Of a stretch of 64,000 nucleotides of DNA, positions 21,913 through 31,339 are shown piece after piece. The stretch is from Ampullaceana balthica (lineage: Eukaryota > Mollusca > Gastropoda > Lymnaeidae). Under the pieces are notes generated by a model that was not told the origin of the DNA, ran no database searches, and worked only from the letters and a program-made list of their open reading frames with translations. Position 1 is the stretch's first letter. Each line of letters begins with the position of its first letter. Both the position numbers and the translations under genes were made by a program. The stretch is taken from assembly GCA_944989445.1 (NCBI GenBank), contig CALYLW010000010.1, forward strand, positions 2,379,734 through 2,443,733. Reading direction: 5' to 3'.

Positions 21913-24900
21913 TCAAATCTCCTCACGGTCATTTCTACCGATAGCTCGTGAGAACTGATTCCAAAAGTCGTCAATTATTGCTTCAGTGACGTCATCTCTT
22001 GGCGGGTATTCAATGTAGTTATTTTTTTTCATGGCGGTAAGTAGGTCATGTGATAAATCCTTGTCATCGGTTGGTTCACACACGCACAGGAAGAGGACAG
22101 AACGGCGCATAAAGATTTCTTCCATCAGCGCCATCTTGACGCTATATTCGGAATATTCCGCTTCGTAAAACTCCGGTGTTACCATTGCAACCGTCTTGGC
22201 ACTGTTCTGCACGCCGCTGACAATGTTGGACACGTTGTAGGTACCCGGTAGAAAATCTCTCTCCTCGATACATGGTCGGTGACCTCTTTTCTCCTCCAGC
22301 TCACGAACACAGTCACGCAACACAAATCTCCGGGTATCGTCTGTGTATAGGAAGTAAGCATCGAATCGATACCCGATCATGTTAGTAACACCGGGTCTAG
22401 ACCCTAGCAGGTTGACTAACGCTATGCTTCGTATATATCTCAACTTCCATCGGTATCGATATGTCAATGAAGTCAGCAACAAAATGATGAATACAATAAT
22501 AGAAAAGACGCAAGTGAGAATTATGACAGTTTTTGAAGAACATTGACGTTGTAGTATTTCCACGCGTTGGACGATATTTCCGATTTCAAGAACTTGGTTT
22601 AACTCATTCCTACATACGAGAAAATCCTTGCTTAAAAGATAAACATTGGTAAAAGCCATCCATTTCATTTGCTCTAGTCCCTCACACGTGCAAGGTAACG
22701 GGTTAGAGGTCAAATCAAGGTAAACCTGATGGTCAGCAGCAATAATGTCAAGGTCATCTCGAGACCGCTTACTAATTATAAATATTGAGTTTGAACTTAA
22801 GTCCACAAATTTCAGTTTAAACATTTGTGAAAAGCTGATGTTTATCATCTGAAGCTTATTTTTGGAAATGTCCAATCTTTCAAGTTTAAACAGATTTCTA
22901 AAATAATCCTGAGCCAAATCCGATATAAAATTTTGTGACATGTCAAGGACAATAAGTTGCTTTGTGTTGGCAAAAAACAAACGATCTGGGTCATATTGAA
23001 TAGAAGTACCAAACAAATTGTTTGACATTGAAAAAAACTTTAGAGAGCTGTTCTCTGAGAAAAAATAAGGATTTAAAACACCGGCGTAGTTGTTGTTGAA
23101 ATCAGCTATTTCAATTTCAGAGCCAAAAGTGTGCATTGCCCACTTAATAACTCCACCCGCAAGACTTAACTCCTTTAGTGAGTTTTTTAAATAGTCGAAT
23201 CTTATCACAAACGATCCCAAATCTCTAAAATTGTTTCCCCTTAAAATACGCAATTTGTTCGGTAGCAAATAGTCTAAGAATCCTTGTTTTTTAACATTGT
23301 GTAGTTTTTGGTCGTATTTTAATTCTTGTTGTTTAAAGGAATTTTCCGATTCTGCTTCCAATGAAAATAAAGACGCGCTTGAGTTGATTACGTTTTTGGC
23401 CCCACTTTTTAGACTGAACATTTCATAACCGTTACATTCATGATAATCATAGTACTGATTGTTTAGATTTAATTCAATAAGAGTTTTAGGGAATAAGTAA
23501 AATGTATTCATTATATTACCTGAAATACTGTTACCACTTAAATCAATCTTCTTTAATGATGTTGGTAGCATTGCTATAAATCCGGAACTCAAACAGAGTA
23601 GGCCGTTGTTAGACAGGTCAAGTTCAAACAACTTAAATAATGTTAGGTACTTGGCGTCTGCATCTTTAAGTATCTTGCATCCACAATAAACGTCATTGAC
23701 TCCTGTTAATGTTAAATATGTCAAGGAAGACTTCAGCAAATATTGAATGTCACTTAAAACCTGACATAGGTTGGTCTCGCCATATGCTAATGAATATGTA
23801 AAATTAACCAGGTTTGTTAGCTTTGCGAACGCTTTTGGATGCACGTTATGAACATAACTTCCCGAAAACACGAGAGTATTGATGAAAGGGACATTATCAA
23901 AATATGATTCATTCGTAAAGTTGTATACCTTTTCAGCTGTTATTATTAATGTTCTCAATTGTCCAAGACTTTTAACTTCTGGACCTAAGCCACTTCTGCC
24001 GTCCCCATCAATCATGAGGAGTTTTAAATTAGTTAGAACCTGGAGAGCTTTATTTGTGAATGTACTACACTGGTGTGGCATTAATTCGCATAAATCATTA
24101 ATGTACAATTGTTCCAGATTGATCAATGGCATAAAAATACGAACAGGCAGTAGGTCATGACCAAAATAGATGATTTCATTGCTACTAATGTCAAGAATGA
24201 CCAGTTTTCCCAGGTCATCAAATGTGTCGTTGGCAATAAAGTTAATTGCATTGTATGAAACTGACAGAGAGTACAAACTATAGAGTCCAGTAAACATTTG
24301 TTTTGTTAATTTTGTGAGTTCGTTCCAACTAAGCGATAAAACTTGTAAATGGGTGAAAAGAAGAAAACTATTATTTTCAATGTTTGTTATTAAATTAAAT
24401 CTAAGATCCAGTTCCATCAAATTAGTTGACACGTTTAATTCACTACTGCTAAAAACCTTGACCAGGTTGTTGGATATGGCCTTAACTCGAGTTAGAGAAG
24501 TGTATATTGAAAGATTGGCTAAGTCAAGCACCTCAAACCGTGTACAATTATAAACGATTAATTCACTTACTTCAAATGACTGAATTAGAGGGATATTAGT
24601 AAATGGGCAGCTTTTACAGAGCACTGAAACTAAATGTGAGCTGATATTTTTACAACTGCAAGGTGTGCATTTTAAGAAATTATATGGTAGGAATGTTTCA
24701 TTGAAATCGTCGTAATTTTTGACATAATGCACCATCTGTGTTTTCTCGACATTTTCAAAGTTTGTCAAGAAATCATTCATGCTTTCAACGTTTCTCCTAG
24801 GACGCAAATTTAAGTTTTCATAATCAAAGCTGGTTACTGGTTTCTTTGGTCCCCTGAGTAATTTGGTGGGGCTGCTGGTACAGGATGTAGGGTCCCCTGA

Positions 24901-25008
24901 TGTGTCACATTTATCAGCTGTCACAAAAGTCACAAATACGGTGATACTCAACAAGTACATTTTGACAAACATTCCTAAAAATTGAAAAATAAAGTATTTC
25001 AACGGCAT
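21913..25008 (-). CDS. Toll-like receptor B (single exon, up to 1031 aa)
   Basis: Paralogue of TLR A with the same architecture: signal peptide, Cys-rich N-cap (CTPCSC), leucine-rich repeats, one C-terminal Cys cluster (PCTCEG), transmembrane helix at about 827-849, and TIR from about 882 with FDAYFLY, ERDFLPG and a late FW pair. The longest frame starts at 25008. Met13 (24972) is probably the real start, because it leaves 22 residues to the first Cys after the signal peptide, exactly as in TLR A. Membrane and TIR regions are about 90% identical to TLR A, while the ectodomain looks nearer 60% by eye. It should share adaptors with TLR A but recognise something different; that is inference. No stop or frameshift is seen. 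Confidence 0.95.
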   Translation of the reverse strand: MPLKYFIFQFLGMFVKMYLLSITVFVTFVTADKCDTSGDPTSCTSSPTKLLRGPKKPVTSFDYENLNLRPRRNVESMNDFLTNFENVEKTQMVHYVKNYDDFNETFLPYNFLKCTPCSCKNISSHLVSVLCKSCPFTNIPLIQSFEVSELIVYNCTRFEVLDLANLSIYTSLTRVKAISNNLVKVFSSSELNVSTNLMELDLRFNLITNIENNSFLLFTHLQVLSLSWNELTKLTKQMFTGLYSLYSLSVSYNAINFIANDTFDDLGKLVILDISSNEIIYFGHDLLPVRIFMPLINLEQLYINDLCELMPHQCSTFTNKALQVLTNLKLLMIDGDGRSGLGPEVKSLGQLRTLIITAEKVYNFTNESYFDNVPFINTLVFSGSYVHNVHPKAFAKLTNLVNFTYSLAYGETNLCQVLSDIQYLLKSSLTYLTLTGVNDVYCGCKILKDADAKYLTLFKLFELDLSNNGLLCLSSGFIAMLPTSLKKIDLSGNSISGNIMNTFYLFPKTLIELNLNNQYYDYHECNGYEMFSLKSGAKNVINSSASLFSLEAESENSFKQQELKYDQKLHNVKKQGFLDYLLPNKLRILRGNNFRDLGSFVIRFDYLKNSLKELSLAGGVIKWAMHTFGSEIEIADFNNNYAGVLNPYFFSENSSLKFFSMSNNLFGTSIQYDPDRLFFANTKQLIVLDMSQNFISDLAQDYFRNLFKLERLDISKNKLQMINISFSQMFKLKFVDLSSNSIFIISKRSRDDLDIIAADHQVYLDLTSNPLPCTCEGLEQMKWMAFTNVYLLSKDFLVCRNELNQVLEIGNIVQRVEILQRQCSSKTVIILTCVFSIIVFIILLLTSLTYRYRWKLRYIRSIALVNLLGSRPGVTNMIGYRFDAYFLYTDDTRRFVLRDCVRELEEKRGHRPCIEERDFLPGTYNVSNIVSGVQNSAKTVAMVTPEFYEAEYSEYSVKMALMEEIFMRRSVLFLCVCEPTDDKDLSHDLLTAMKKNNYIEYPPRDDVTEAIIDDFWNQFSRAIGRNDREEI

Positions 25009-25035
25009 CCCTAAAAAAATTATTATATTTAATAT

Positions 25036-25458
25036 TAGAGCTGCGTATATTAAAAATTAATTAATCGATTAATCTTTAAAAAATTTAATCGATTATATTT
25101 AATTTGATCGATTAAAATTTAAGAAAATATTTTTTTATTTTTTCTCCCAATTTATTAATAATATTTTTTTACTTACATACTTTCCCTTCTTCTTATTATT
25201 ATTTATTTAGACATGCAAGTGTAAGCAAAAAGGTTTTTTCTTCCTTATTGCTTGCATAGCAAAACAAATATGCTGGGTTACGTCACAAAATTTTGGAGAC
25301 ATGGAATTACCGCGACTTAACCGATCTCGTGATATAATGAATCTCAACTAAATGGGATCTACATTTGCCTTTATAAAATATATTTAATCGAAGTTAATTG
25401 ATTAATCGATTTTTTCCGATTAATCGAACAATTATTTTTGATATCAATCCCAGCCCTA
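25036..25458 (-). mobile_element. hAT MITE, TAGGGCTG family, copy 2
   Basis: The ends are TAGAGCTG and CAGCCCTA, with ATCGATTAATC-rich arms. The interior matches the 34347 and 49893 copies in reverse orientation (GCTTGCATAGCAAAACAAAT, TTACGTCACAAAATTTTGG). The target duplication is no longer recognisable. It lies immediately 5' of TLR B, so it may sit in that gene's promoter region. Confidence 0.8.
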
Positions 25459-26075
25459 ATTGAAACATTATGTCAAAAAATGGTACTTAACAAAATAAAT
25501 CAAGTTCTTTAAGCAGTTTATCCCAAATAAACGCCCTGTCTAAATGAATAGGCGTTTTTAAAAAATGTGATATTGAAATGTCCCACGCATATAAAGTTTG
25601 ATAACTTTTAAGTGTAGCACATTTCTTTGAGTGGTTTGAATGGTTTTAAAGAGCATTCATTTTTTAATCTTAAAATGTATTATATTTCAAATTTAGGCAT
25701 ATGTGTGTTTTTTATTGAATATTTAAAAATGTGTATGTTGGAAAATTTCCATGTCGCTAACACAAAACCCATTCATAATTACATTCATATAAACAATTAA
25801 AATAGGCTAGTTAGTATTAACATGTTGTAATATGTAAATATTAATAGGTATAAAGAGTAAAAGTTTAGTTTTTATTGGCCGAAATATGCATGTCGCCAGT
25901 TTTAGACTCACTGGTGTAAGAACTTTATACTAGAGCATAATATGGGGATTGAAATTATTGGCAATAAAAACCATGGGAGTTTTCTGAGAGTGACTACCAC
26001 CTTTTCCCCAATGGAGGTGCTGTTGATGCCTGGAAACTTTTCTGTGGGGCTCAGTGCAGACGGTTCTGCTGAAAA

Positions 26076-27350
26076 ATGGTAAGTAATTAGGCATAACACT
26101 CACTGGTGTAACAGAACATTTTACCTTAAATTATACCTTAATGTATATTAACAATTTATCGATATAACAGGGCATAATTGTAGTTATCATATAAATATAA
26201 GCGTATTTTCATTCTCTAAATCCGTGGGTTAAAACTTGTTGAACTTGTAAAATTTTAATTGGTGTAACACTCACTGGTGTTAAGGTAAAAAATCGTTACA
26301 CCAGTGAAAGGACTGTTACGCCAGTGAGGATTTGTCATAATATGAATAATTTGTTTTAATTTGATAAATAGTATGCATCAAGTCTAATAAAATTTTTAGA
26401 TCTAGACCTTAAAAGTTTGTCCAGATATTATTACTTATTGTTATTGTATTGAATAAGGACAGTAGAATACTAATATTCATTGTTTGTCAACCAACACTCT
26501 ACTTATGTTTTATATTATGAACACATTCAGCTATAAAATCGTTATATTATTTTGTGGAACACTAGGTTCATAATTTGGCCTTACAATGAGGAAATTTCAG
26601 ATACATTCACAACTTTTGTTTTCTTTCTCCAGGCAAAATCAAATTCCAAGGCATTAACGAGCGCTGAACGCCAATGTTTGTACAATGAAAGGCGAAATGC
26701 TGCCCTCTGTTGCGAGCAGCTTATCTTCAACGCAAACATGAAAAGTATGAAAAAGACAAGGAGACAGGAACAAGAAAGCTAGTGAAAGACATGACACCAC
26801 GGGAACATGGGACAGAAAAGAAAGCTTTGCGGACTAGATACCACAATAGTAGAATGAAAAGACAAGCACATTAATATTGGATAAATAATTTGTTTGCCCA
26901 TCACTGTCAAATTCTACCTCTTCATCTCACGGGTCGTCTCGACAGAAAGTGGCATCACTAAAAATGAAAGCTCAAGAAAACAAAAAACTTAAGATACAGG
27001 TCTCTGAATTGAGAGATAGAAGCCTCTGAGAGGAAGCTTTACACTTTAAGAGAACCAATACAAAAATATGCAAACGAATCAAAGGACAACAAATGAGCAT
27101 CTCATGATCGAAAGCAAAGAAGTTACTCCTCAAAGAAAACATTAGAGTAAGGAAAGCTTCATTATCAGTTAAAAGGACCTTAAAGTTTATCTTGCAGTCA
27201 TGCATGAAATCAAATAATAATCCAAGGAGAAGAAACTCATCATTGTCATCTGTTGCTGCGGCCAAAGTTTTGAAGGAATAAAGGTTTAAGAAGAATTTTG
27301 AGCAGGAAGCACATTTTTTTGGGAAAGGGAGAAAGCAGTACAAGTAAAGG
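26076..27350 (+). pseudogene. N-terminal coding remnant, coiled-coil-type protein, two exons
   Basis: The initiator ATG (26076-26078) is the last codon of exon 1, followed by GTAAGT. A 554-bp intron ends in a pyrimidine tract and CAG at 26632. Exon 2 continues in frame as AKSNSKALTSAERQCLYNER. A frameshift near 26701 is needed to read on as an AAYLQRKHEKYEKDKE-type basic stretch and KLVKDMTPREH; a later stop and shift lead into SSRQKVASLKMKAQENKKLK, a likely coiled coil. The inverted copy at 52950-53222 shares the N-terminus at roughly 60% identity by eye. Similar uncharacterised proteins occur in repeat-rich invertebrate genomes to my recollection, but I cannot name a function. Confidence 0.6.
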
Positions 27351-27389
27351 GATTATTGATGGTGGAAGATAAAGAAATGGGTATTGAAA

Positions 27390-27461
27390 CTGGATAGCGA
27401 AGTCAATAGTGCGTTCGCCTCACAAGATGAGGGGCGTGGGATCGAGCCCACGTAAAAGCCA
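27390..27461 (+). tRNA. tRNA-like sequence (pseudogene or SINE head)
   Basis: An intact T-arm (GTGGG, loop ATCGAGC, CCCAC; 27436-27451) forms a B box, and TAGCGAAGTCAATAGTGCG fits an A box. A CCTC/GAGG anticodon stem encloses a 7-base loop, but the loop lacks the universal U33 and no acceptor stem pairs. It is not a functional tRNA. It sits directly before the 27467 tandem repeat. Confidence 0.45.
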
Positions 27462-27466
27462 CAATA

Positions 27467-28562
27467 ATAAAACAAACCCGTAAAAACAAAGTTTTTGACT
27501 ATAAATCCCTTATATATGAGACATAACTAACAGTATTGATTATTTTCAAACGCGACAAACATTTACAGACTGAATTTGTCTTAACTCAACTTTGCTTTAT
27601 CACCCGGGCGGGGGGGGTGGGAGAGGGGAACAGTCTGGTCACCGATCGCTGGACCGGGCTCAGCATGACACGTAATTTGTAAACAAAAGCACCCCGGTAC
27701 ATCGCGTCAACGCGTGAACTGAACTTGCCACGTGCAACAAAAAACAATAACAAACATTGAATTTGAATTACATATGTTCTATAGAGATAAACTAAAAATG
27801 CATTAATTCAATTACGGTACGATCGATCGATCTGAAATTTTGACACAATGCATTGTTAGGTAACATAAATCTATTTGCCAAATTTTAGCCCGATCGCATC
27901 ATCGGAAATGGGTCATTTTTGACTTTTGTTTTTCCGCCCGCCCAAGAGATGACGACAGACAGAGAGACAGAGAGAGACGGCGGTGAAATTAATATTAGGG
28001 ATTTAATAAAACAAACCCGTAAAAACAAAGTTTTTGACTATAAATCCCTTATATATGAGACATAATTAACAGTATTGATTATTTTCAAACGCGACAAACA
28101 TTTACAGACTGAATCTGTCTTAACTCAACTTTGCTTCATAACCCTGGGGGTGGGGGGGGGAGAGGGGGAAATGTCTGGCCACCGATCACTTGACCGAGCT
28201 CAGCGTGACACGTAAAATGTAAACAAAAACACGCTGGTACTTCGATGGGTCGCGTCAACGCGTTACTGAAAAATCCCGTGAAAAAAAACAACAATGACAA
28301 ACAGTGAATTTGAATTACATACGTTATATAAGGATAATCTAAAAATGCATAAATTTAATTACGGTACGTTCGATCGATCTGAAATTTTGATACGACTCAT
28401 TGTTAGGTGAGACAGGTCCGTGTGCCAAATTTCAGCTCGATCGGATTACGGAAAGTGGGTCATTTTTTACGTTTGTTTTTCCGCCCGCCTCAGACAGAGA
28501 GAGATGACGACAGAACGACAGAGAGACAGAGACGGCCGTGAAGTTAATATAAGGGATTTAAA
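27467..28562 (+). mobile_element. Head-to-tail dimer of the 'TTTTTGACTATAAATCC' repeat family
   Basis: Two copies, 27467-28004 and 28005-28562, each begin AATAAAACAAACCCGTAAAA and end at a GAGACRGAGAGAGACGG-like purine run and AGGGATTTA. They are closely similar, differing by small indels and substitutions. A tandem dimer is consistent with rolling-circle or unequal-crossover origin. It interrupts the TGGTGTAACG element. Confidence 0.75.
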
Positions 28563-28889
28563 AATGATGAATGACTAACGCTAAGAAAGTCCTCCGCTGA
28601 CCAGGAAGAGAGACGGGGCACCCACCAGGTCTATAAAACATTAGGCCCCCTACGACCATCGGTTATGGGACTTTAAAAAAATAGCAAAATTATTTATTTT
28701 TTTAAAGTTAAACATAATATTTAAAAAAATCTAGATAAACCTTTGCAGAGCCTGTCCATAAATGTGAGTCGCAGATGCTACATTTAAATGAGACGTATTG
28801 GTCCGCTAAATATGTCATTAATACGAGAATACCAGAACAGCTGTGAATGATGTTCCAGATGACATACCAACTAAGCATAAACTTGGTTG

Positions 28890-29405
28890 TATATTTCAGA
28901 TTTAAATGAGAGAAGATGGCCTATGGAGCTGTGTTTGCTTATGGAAAAGATAAATGCCCTGAGGAAATTCGGATTTGCATTATCTATGAGCTTGCAACTC
29001 ATTCTGAGCTTTATTTCAGCGATGCATATCTTTCCAAGGCTTATATCATCAGTATCTTACCGCTGCAAATAGGTGTTTGCCTCTTGTGATTTTTATGTCC
29101 CTGGAGAACACAATAGATAATGATGATGTTGTCAGGTTTCTTTTTGAGAAAGTAGTAATGGCACACAAAAATCTTACTTTGGCAAATGGCAAATTTTTTG
29201 TCTCGCCATTGTATTGCAAATGCCAATCATTTCAATTATTTCTAAAGGCTACGACCCGGGAAAGAGATTTCACATCCACCCTGGGTGAAAAAAAAAGTAA
29301 TGATGATGCAATGACCTTGTGGACTTCCAAGAGGGTAAATCACAAGCCACTGTATTGGTGTCCACAAAATTTTGTGCCATTGGTTCCATACAATAAGAAA
29401 TGTTG
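28890..29405 (+). pseudogene. Possible C-terminal coding remnant of the same element
   Basis: Broken plus-strand frames include IFMSLENTIDNDDVVRFLF, followed by KNLTLANGKFFVSPLYC. The position between the upstream coding part and the downstream TGGTGTAACG cluster suggests the C-terminus of the same protein. That is inference from context, since no relative of this part exists in the window. Confidence 0.35.
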
Positions 29406-29517
29406 AACACAATTTATTAAGTTTATGAAATTTATTCATTTACTATGCCCCCATCTCCAGTTAGCTTGCTTTTTTTCTACTATTTCTTTACTTAATATAT
29501 TATATTCTTAAAATTAG

Positions 29518-30160
29518 TTAATCGCAATCCTAGGAGGCATATCCATTATCATAAAATGCATATTGTGTTCAAGTTTAAAAAAACAACAACCCCTAAACAT
29601 TTAAAGATATATACTATGATAGCTCACTGGTGTAACAAAACGTGCACTGGTGTAACGAAAAGTTCACTTAACATCTATATTGTTAAAATTATTTAATTGA
29701 TGATCACCCGACAGGCGGCGGTCCAAACAAATGAGACTCGTATGCTTTACCGGGGTGGCGCCAAAGTGGTAGCGGGTCGATGTAGGGAATCCCACCCCTC
29801 CTTGTGAGGTCAACTTAGTGGGAAGCATTTTCGACTTTATGTCTTGGATGCCCAGGTGGTCGCTTCAGAAGCGACCGCTTCGGGGGGGGGGTTCCCCAGC
29901 TGTTACGTCCTTTTCTGGGGGAGGGGGCCACATAGCTGGGGGGTCATCCTGGAAGACCCATGAAGAGCATTAGGCTCGGAGCTTCTGATTTATAGCCACA
30001 TGTAGGATCAATTGTTGCAATCTTAGCAGGCACATCCATTATCATAAAATGTATATGGTGTTTAAGTTAACAAAAACTCCTAAACATTTAAAGATAGAAA
30101 CAATGATAACTCACTGGTGTAACTAAAAGTTCACTGGTGTAACAGTAAACTCATTGGTGT
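29518..30160 (+). repeat. Direct repeat flanking a GC-rich insert
   Basis: Bases 29518-29670 and 30010-30160 are two diverged copies of one segment (CATCCATTATCATAAAATG, CCTAAACATTTAAAGATA, then TGGTGTAAC motifs). Between them, 29700-30010 is unusually GC-rich, with poly-G runs and GTGGTCGCTTCAGAAGCGAC. It matches nothing else here and may be the 5' part of a retroelement. Confidence 0.7.
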
Positions 30161-30530
30161 AACAGGTACTAAATTCACAAACAACTATTTTCTTAATTAT
30201 CAGAATTCTTTCAGGCTGCCTATTAATATTAATTAGGTTGTGTTGTGATTTGGTATAAAGATTTTTTACGTTACTACTTGCTTATAAGCATACTTTAATG
30301 AACAAAATAGGTTATTGTTATTATGATTGTTCTGAACTTTTGTATTTGAACACCCACTGATAGCCTTTGTCATTTATTGCATGTCTTATATTTTTATTAT
30401 AATCAAATTTATTTGTTTTTTAATAAAAATATATCTATTTTGGTTTTTAAAAATGTGTTTTTCAGTCTTTGTGTGTACTTTAATGTTGCGTTACACCAGT
30501 GAAATTGAAATGCGATGCCTGTCCATTAGA

Positions 30531-31339
30531 CCGTTACTTTAAAACAAAAACACGGAGTTAAGGTCTAATTTTTTTAAAATATAGTATTTAAATGGTCACT
30601 GATTACTATCATAAAGAAAAATCACATGGGAAATAACTTTCATTTTTAAACGCATTTATTTAAGTCACACTGTATGTTGTATTTTCCATCCATCCCTCCG
30701 TCAAATCTTTTAACGTAAAATTAAACCACACTTTTATGTGCAGTGGATAGGTTCACGGATTTCACCTGTAATCATAGAAAATGTTTATTTTCTTCATTTT
30801 AGTGCACTTTCTATATGTAAATAAAAGCGTGTCTTTTAACAAAAAATAATGTTTAAATGTATTATTTAAAATGTGGCAAAAATGTCAAATTTAAAAAAAA
30901 CGCCAGAATATGGAATTTATGCAACATATATGTTAATTTAAAACATTTTCAGCTTGGGTTTATCATTGAATAAATGCCGTTTTCAATACATATTTTTAAT
31001 TTTGTTCTTTATAGATAAAAGACAGAAAATGAATGTTACTTACATGGGTTATCTGTGATTGAAATATCTCATTTGTTTTATGTCTTTATTTTACATATAT
31101 GGATAAAATTTAAATTTCTATTAAAAAAAACTGAACACATTCCATGTTAAGAGACTTGTGGTTGTTGGTGTACATCGCTCCACAGTCAGACGTTGTTTAC
31201 AAAACTGGCTGTGGGGTTTCCGTCTTAAACGGACGACACTTATGTTGTCCTGGCTTTTGTATTTTCGTATTTTTTATCATTTTCAACCACTTAGAAAATA
31301 CAAAGCCCCGGCTTACGCATTGTAAGTAGTTTTAATTGT
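30531..31339. other. Non-coding AT-rich stretch
   Basis: Apart from poly-A runs I see no gene, tandem repeat or recognisable element. It separates the TGGTGTAACG element from the 166-bp array element. Confidence 0.4.

Larger units (their letters stand above)
16720..25020. repeat. Segmental duplication, copy B (contains TLR B)
   Basis: This is the partner of 265-7080. It is longer because it has gained a 466-bp hAT MITE (17971-18436), sequence at about 18930-19540 and about 19650-20640 (with a LINE RT fragment), and a 14-unit minisatellite where copy A has one unit. The right-hand limit coincides with the TLR B start, as in copy A. Confidence 0.85.
25560..30530 (+). mobile_element. Unrecognised spliced repeat gene, copy 1 (TGGTGTAACG element)
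   Basis: A decayed element with a 5' region, a conserved splice donor (26079), an acceptor (26632), coding remnants at 26633-27350 and probably 28890-29405, and 3' flank. The motif TCACTGGTGTAACG or a close variant occurs at about 25911, 26100, 26264, 26274, 26295 (inverted), 26314 (inverted), 29624, 29644, 30111, 30131, 30151 and 30490 (inverted): at both ends and in the intron. The part 25560-26790 recurs in reverse at 52950-55165. Insertions at 27390-28562 and 29700-30010 interrupt it. No family name is recognised. Outer limits are uncertain. Confidence 0.6.

Noticed and set aside
23879..24553. Plus-strand ORFs inside TLR B
   Set aside because: They are antisense shadows of LRR sequence.
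26972..27343. Minus-strand ORF of 123 codons
   Set aside because: It is antisense to the coiled-coil-type coding remnant, whose plus-strand motifs (SSRQKVASLKMK) are conserved in style with the rest of that protein.
27390..27461. Functional tRNA gene
   Set aside because: The T-arm is good, but the acceptor stem does not pair and position 33 is not T, so it is a pseudogene or SINE head.
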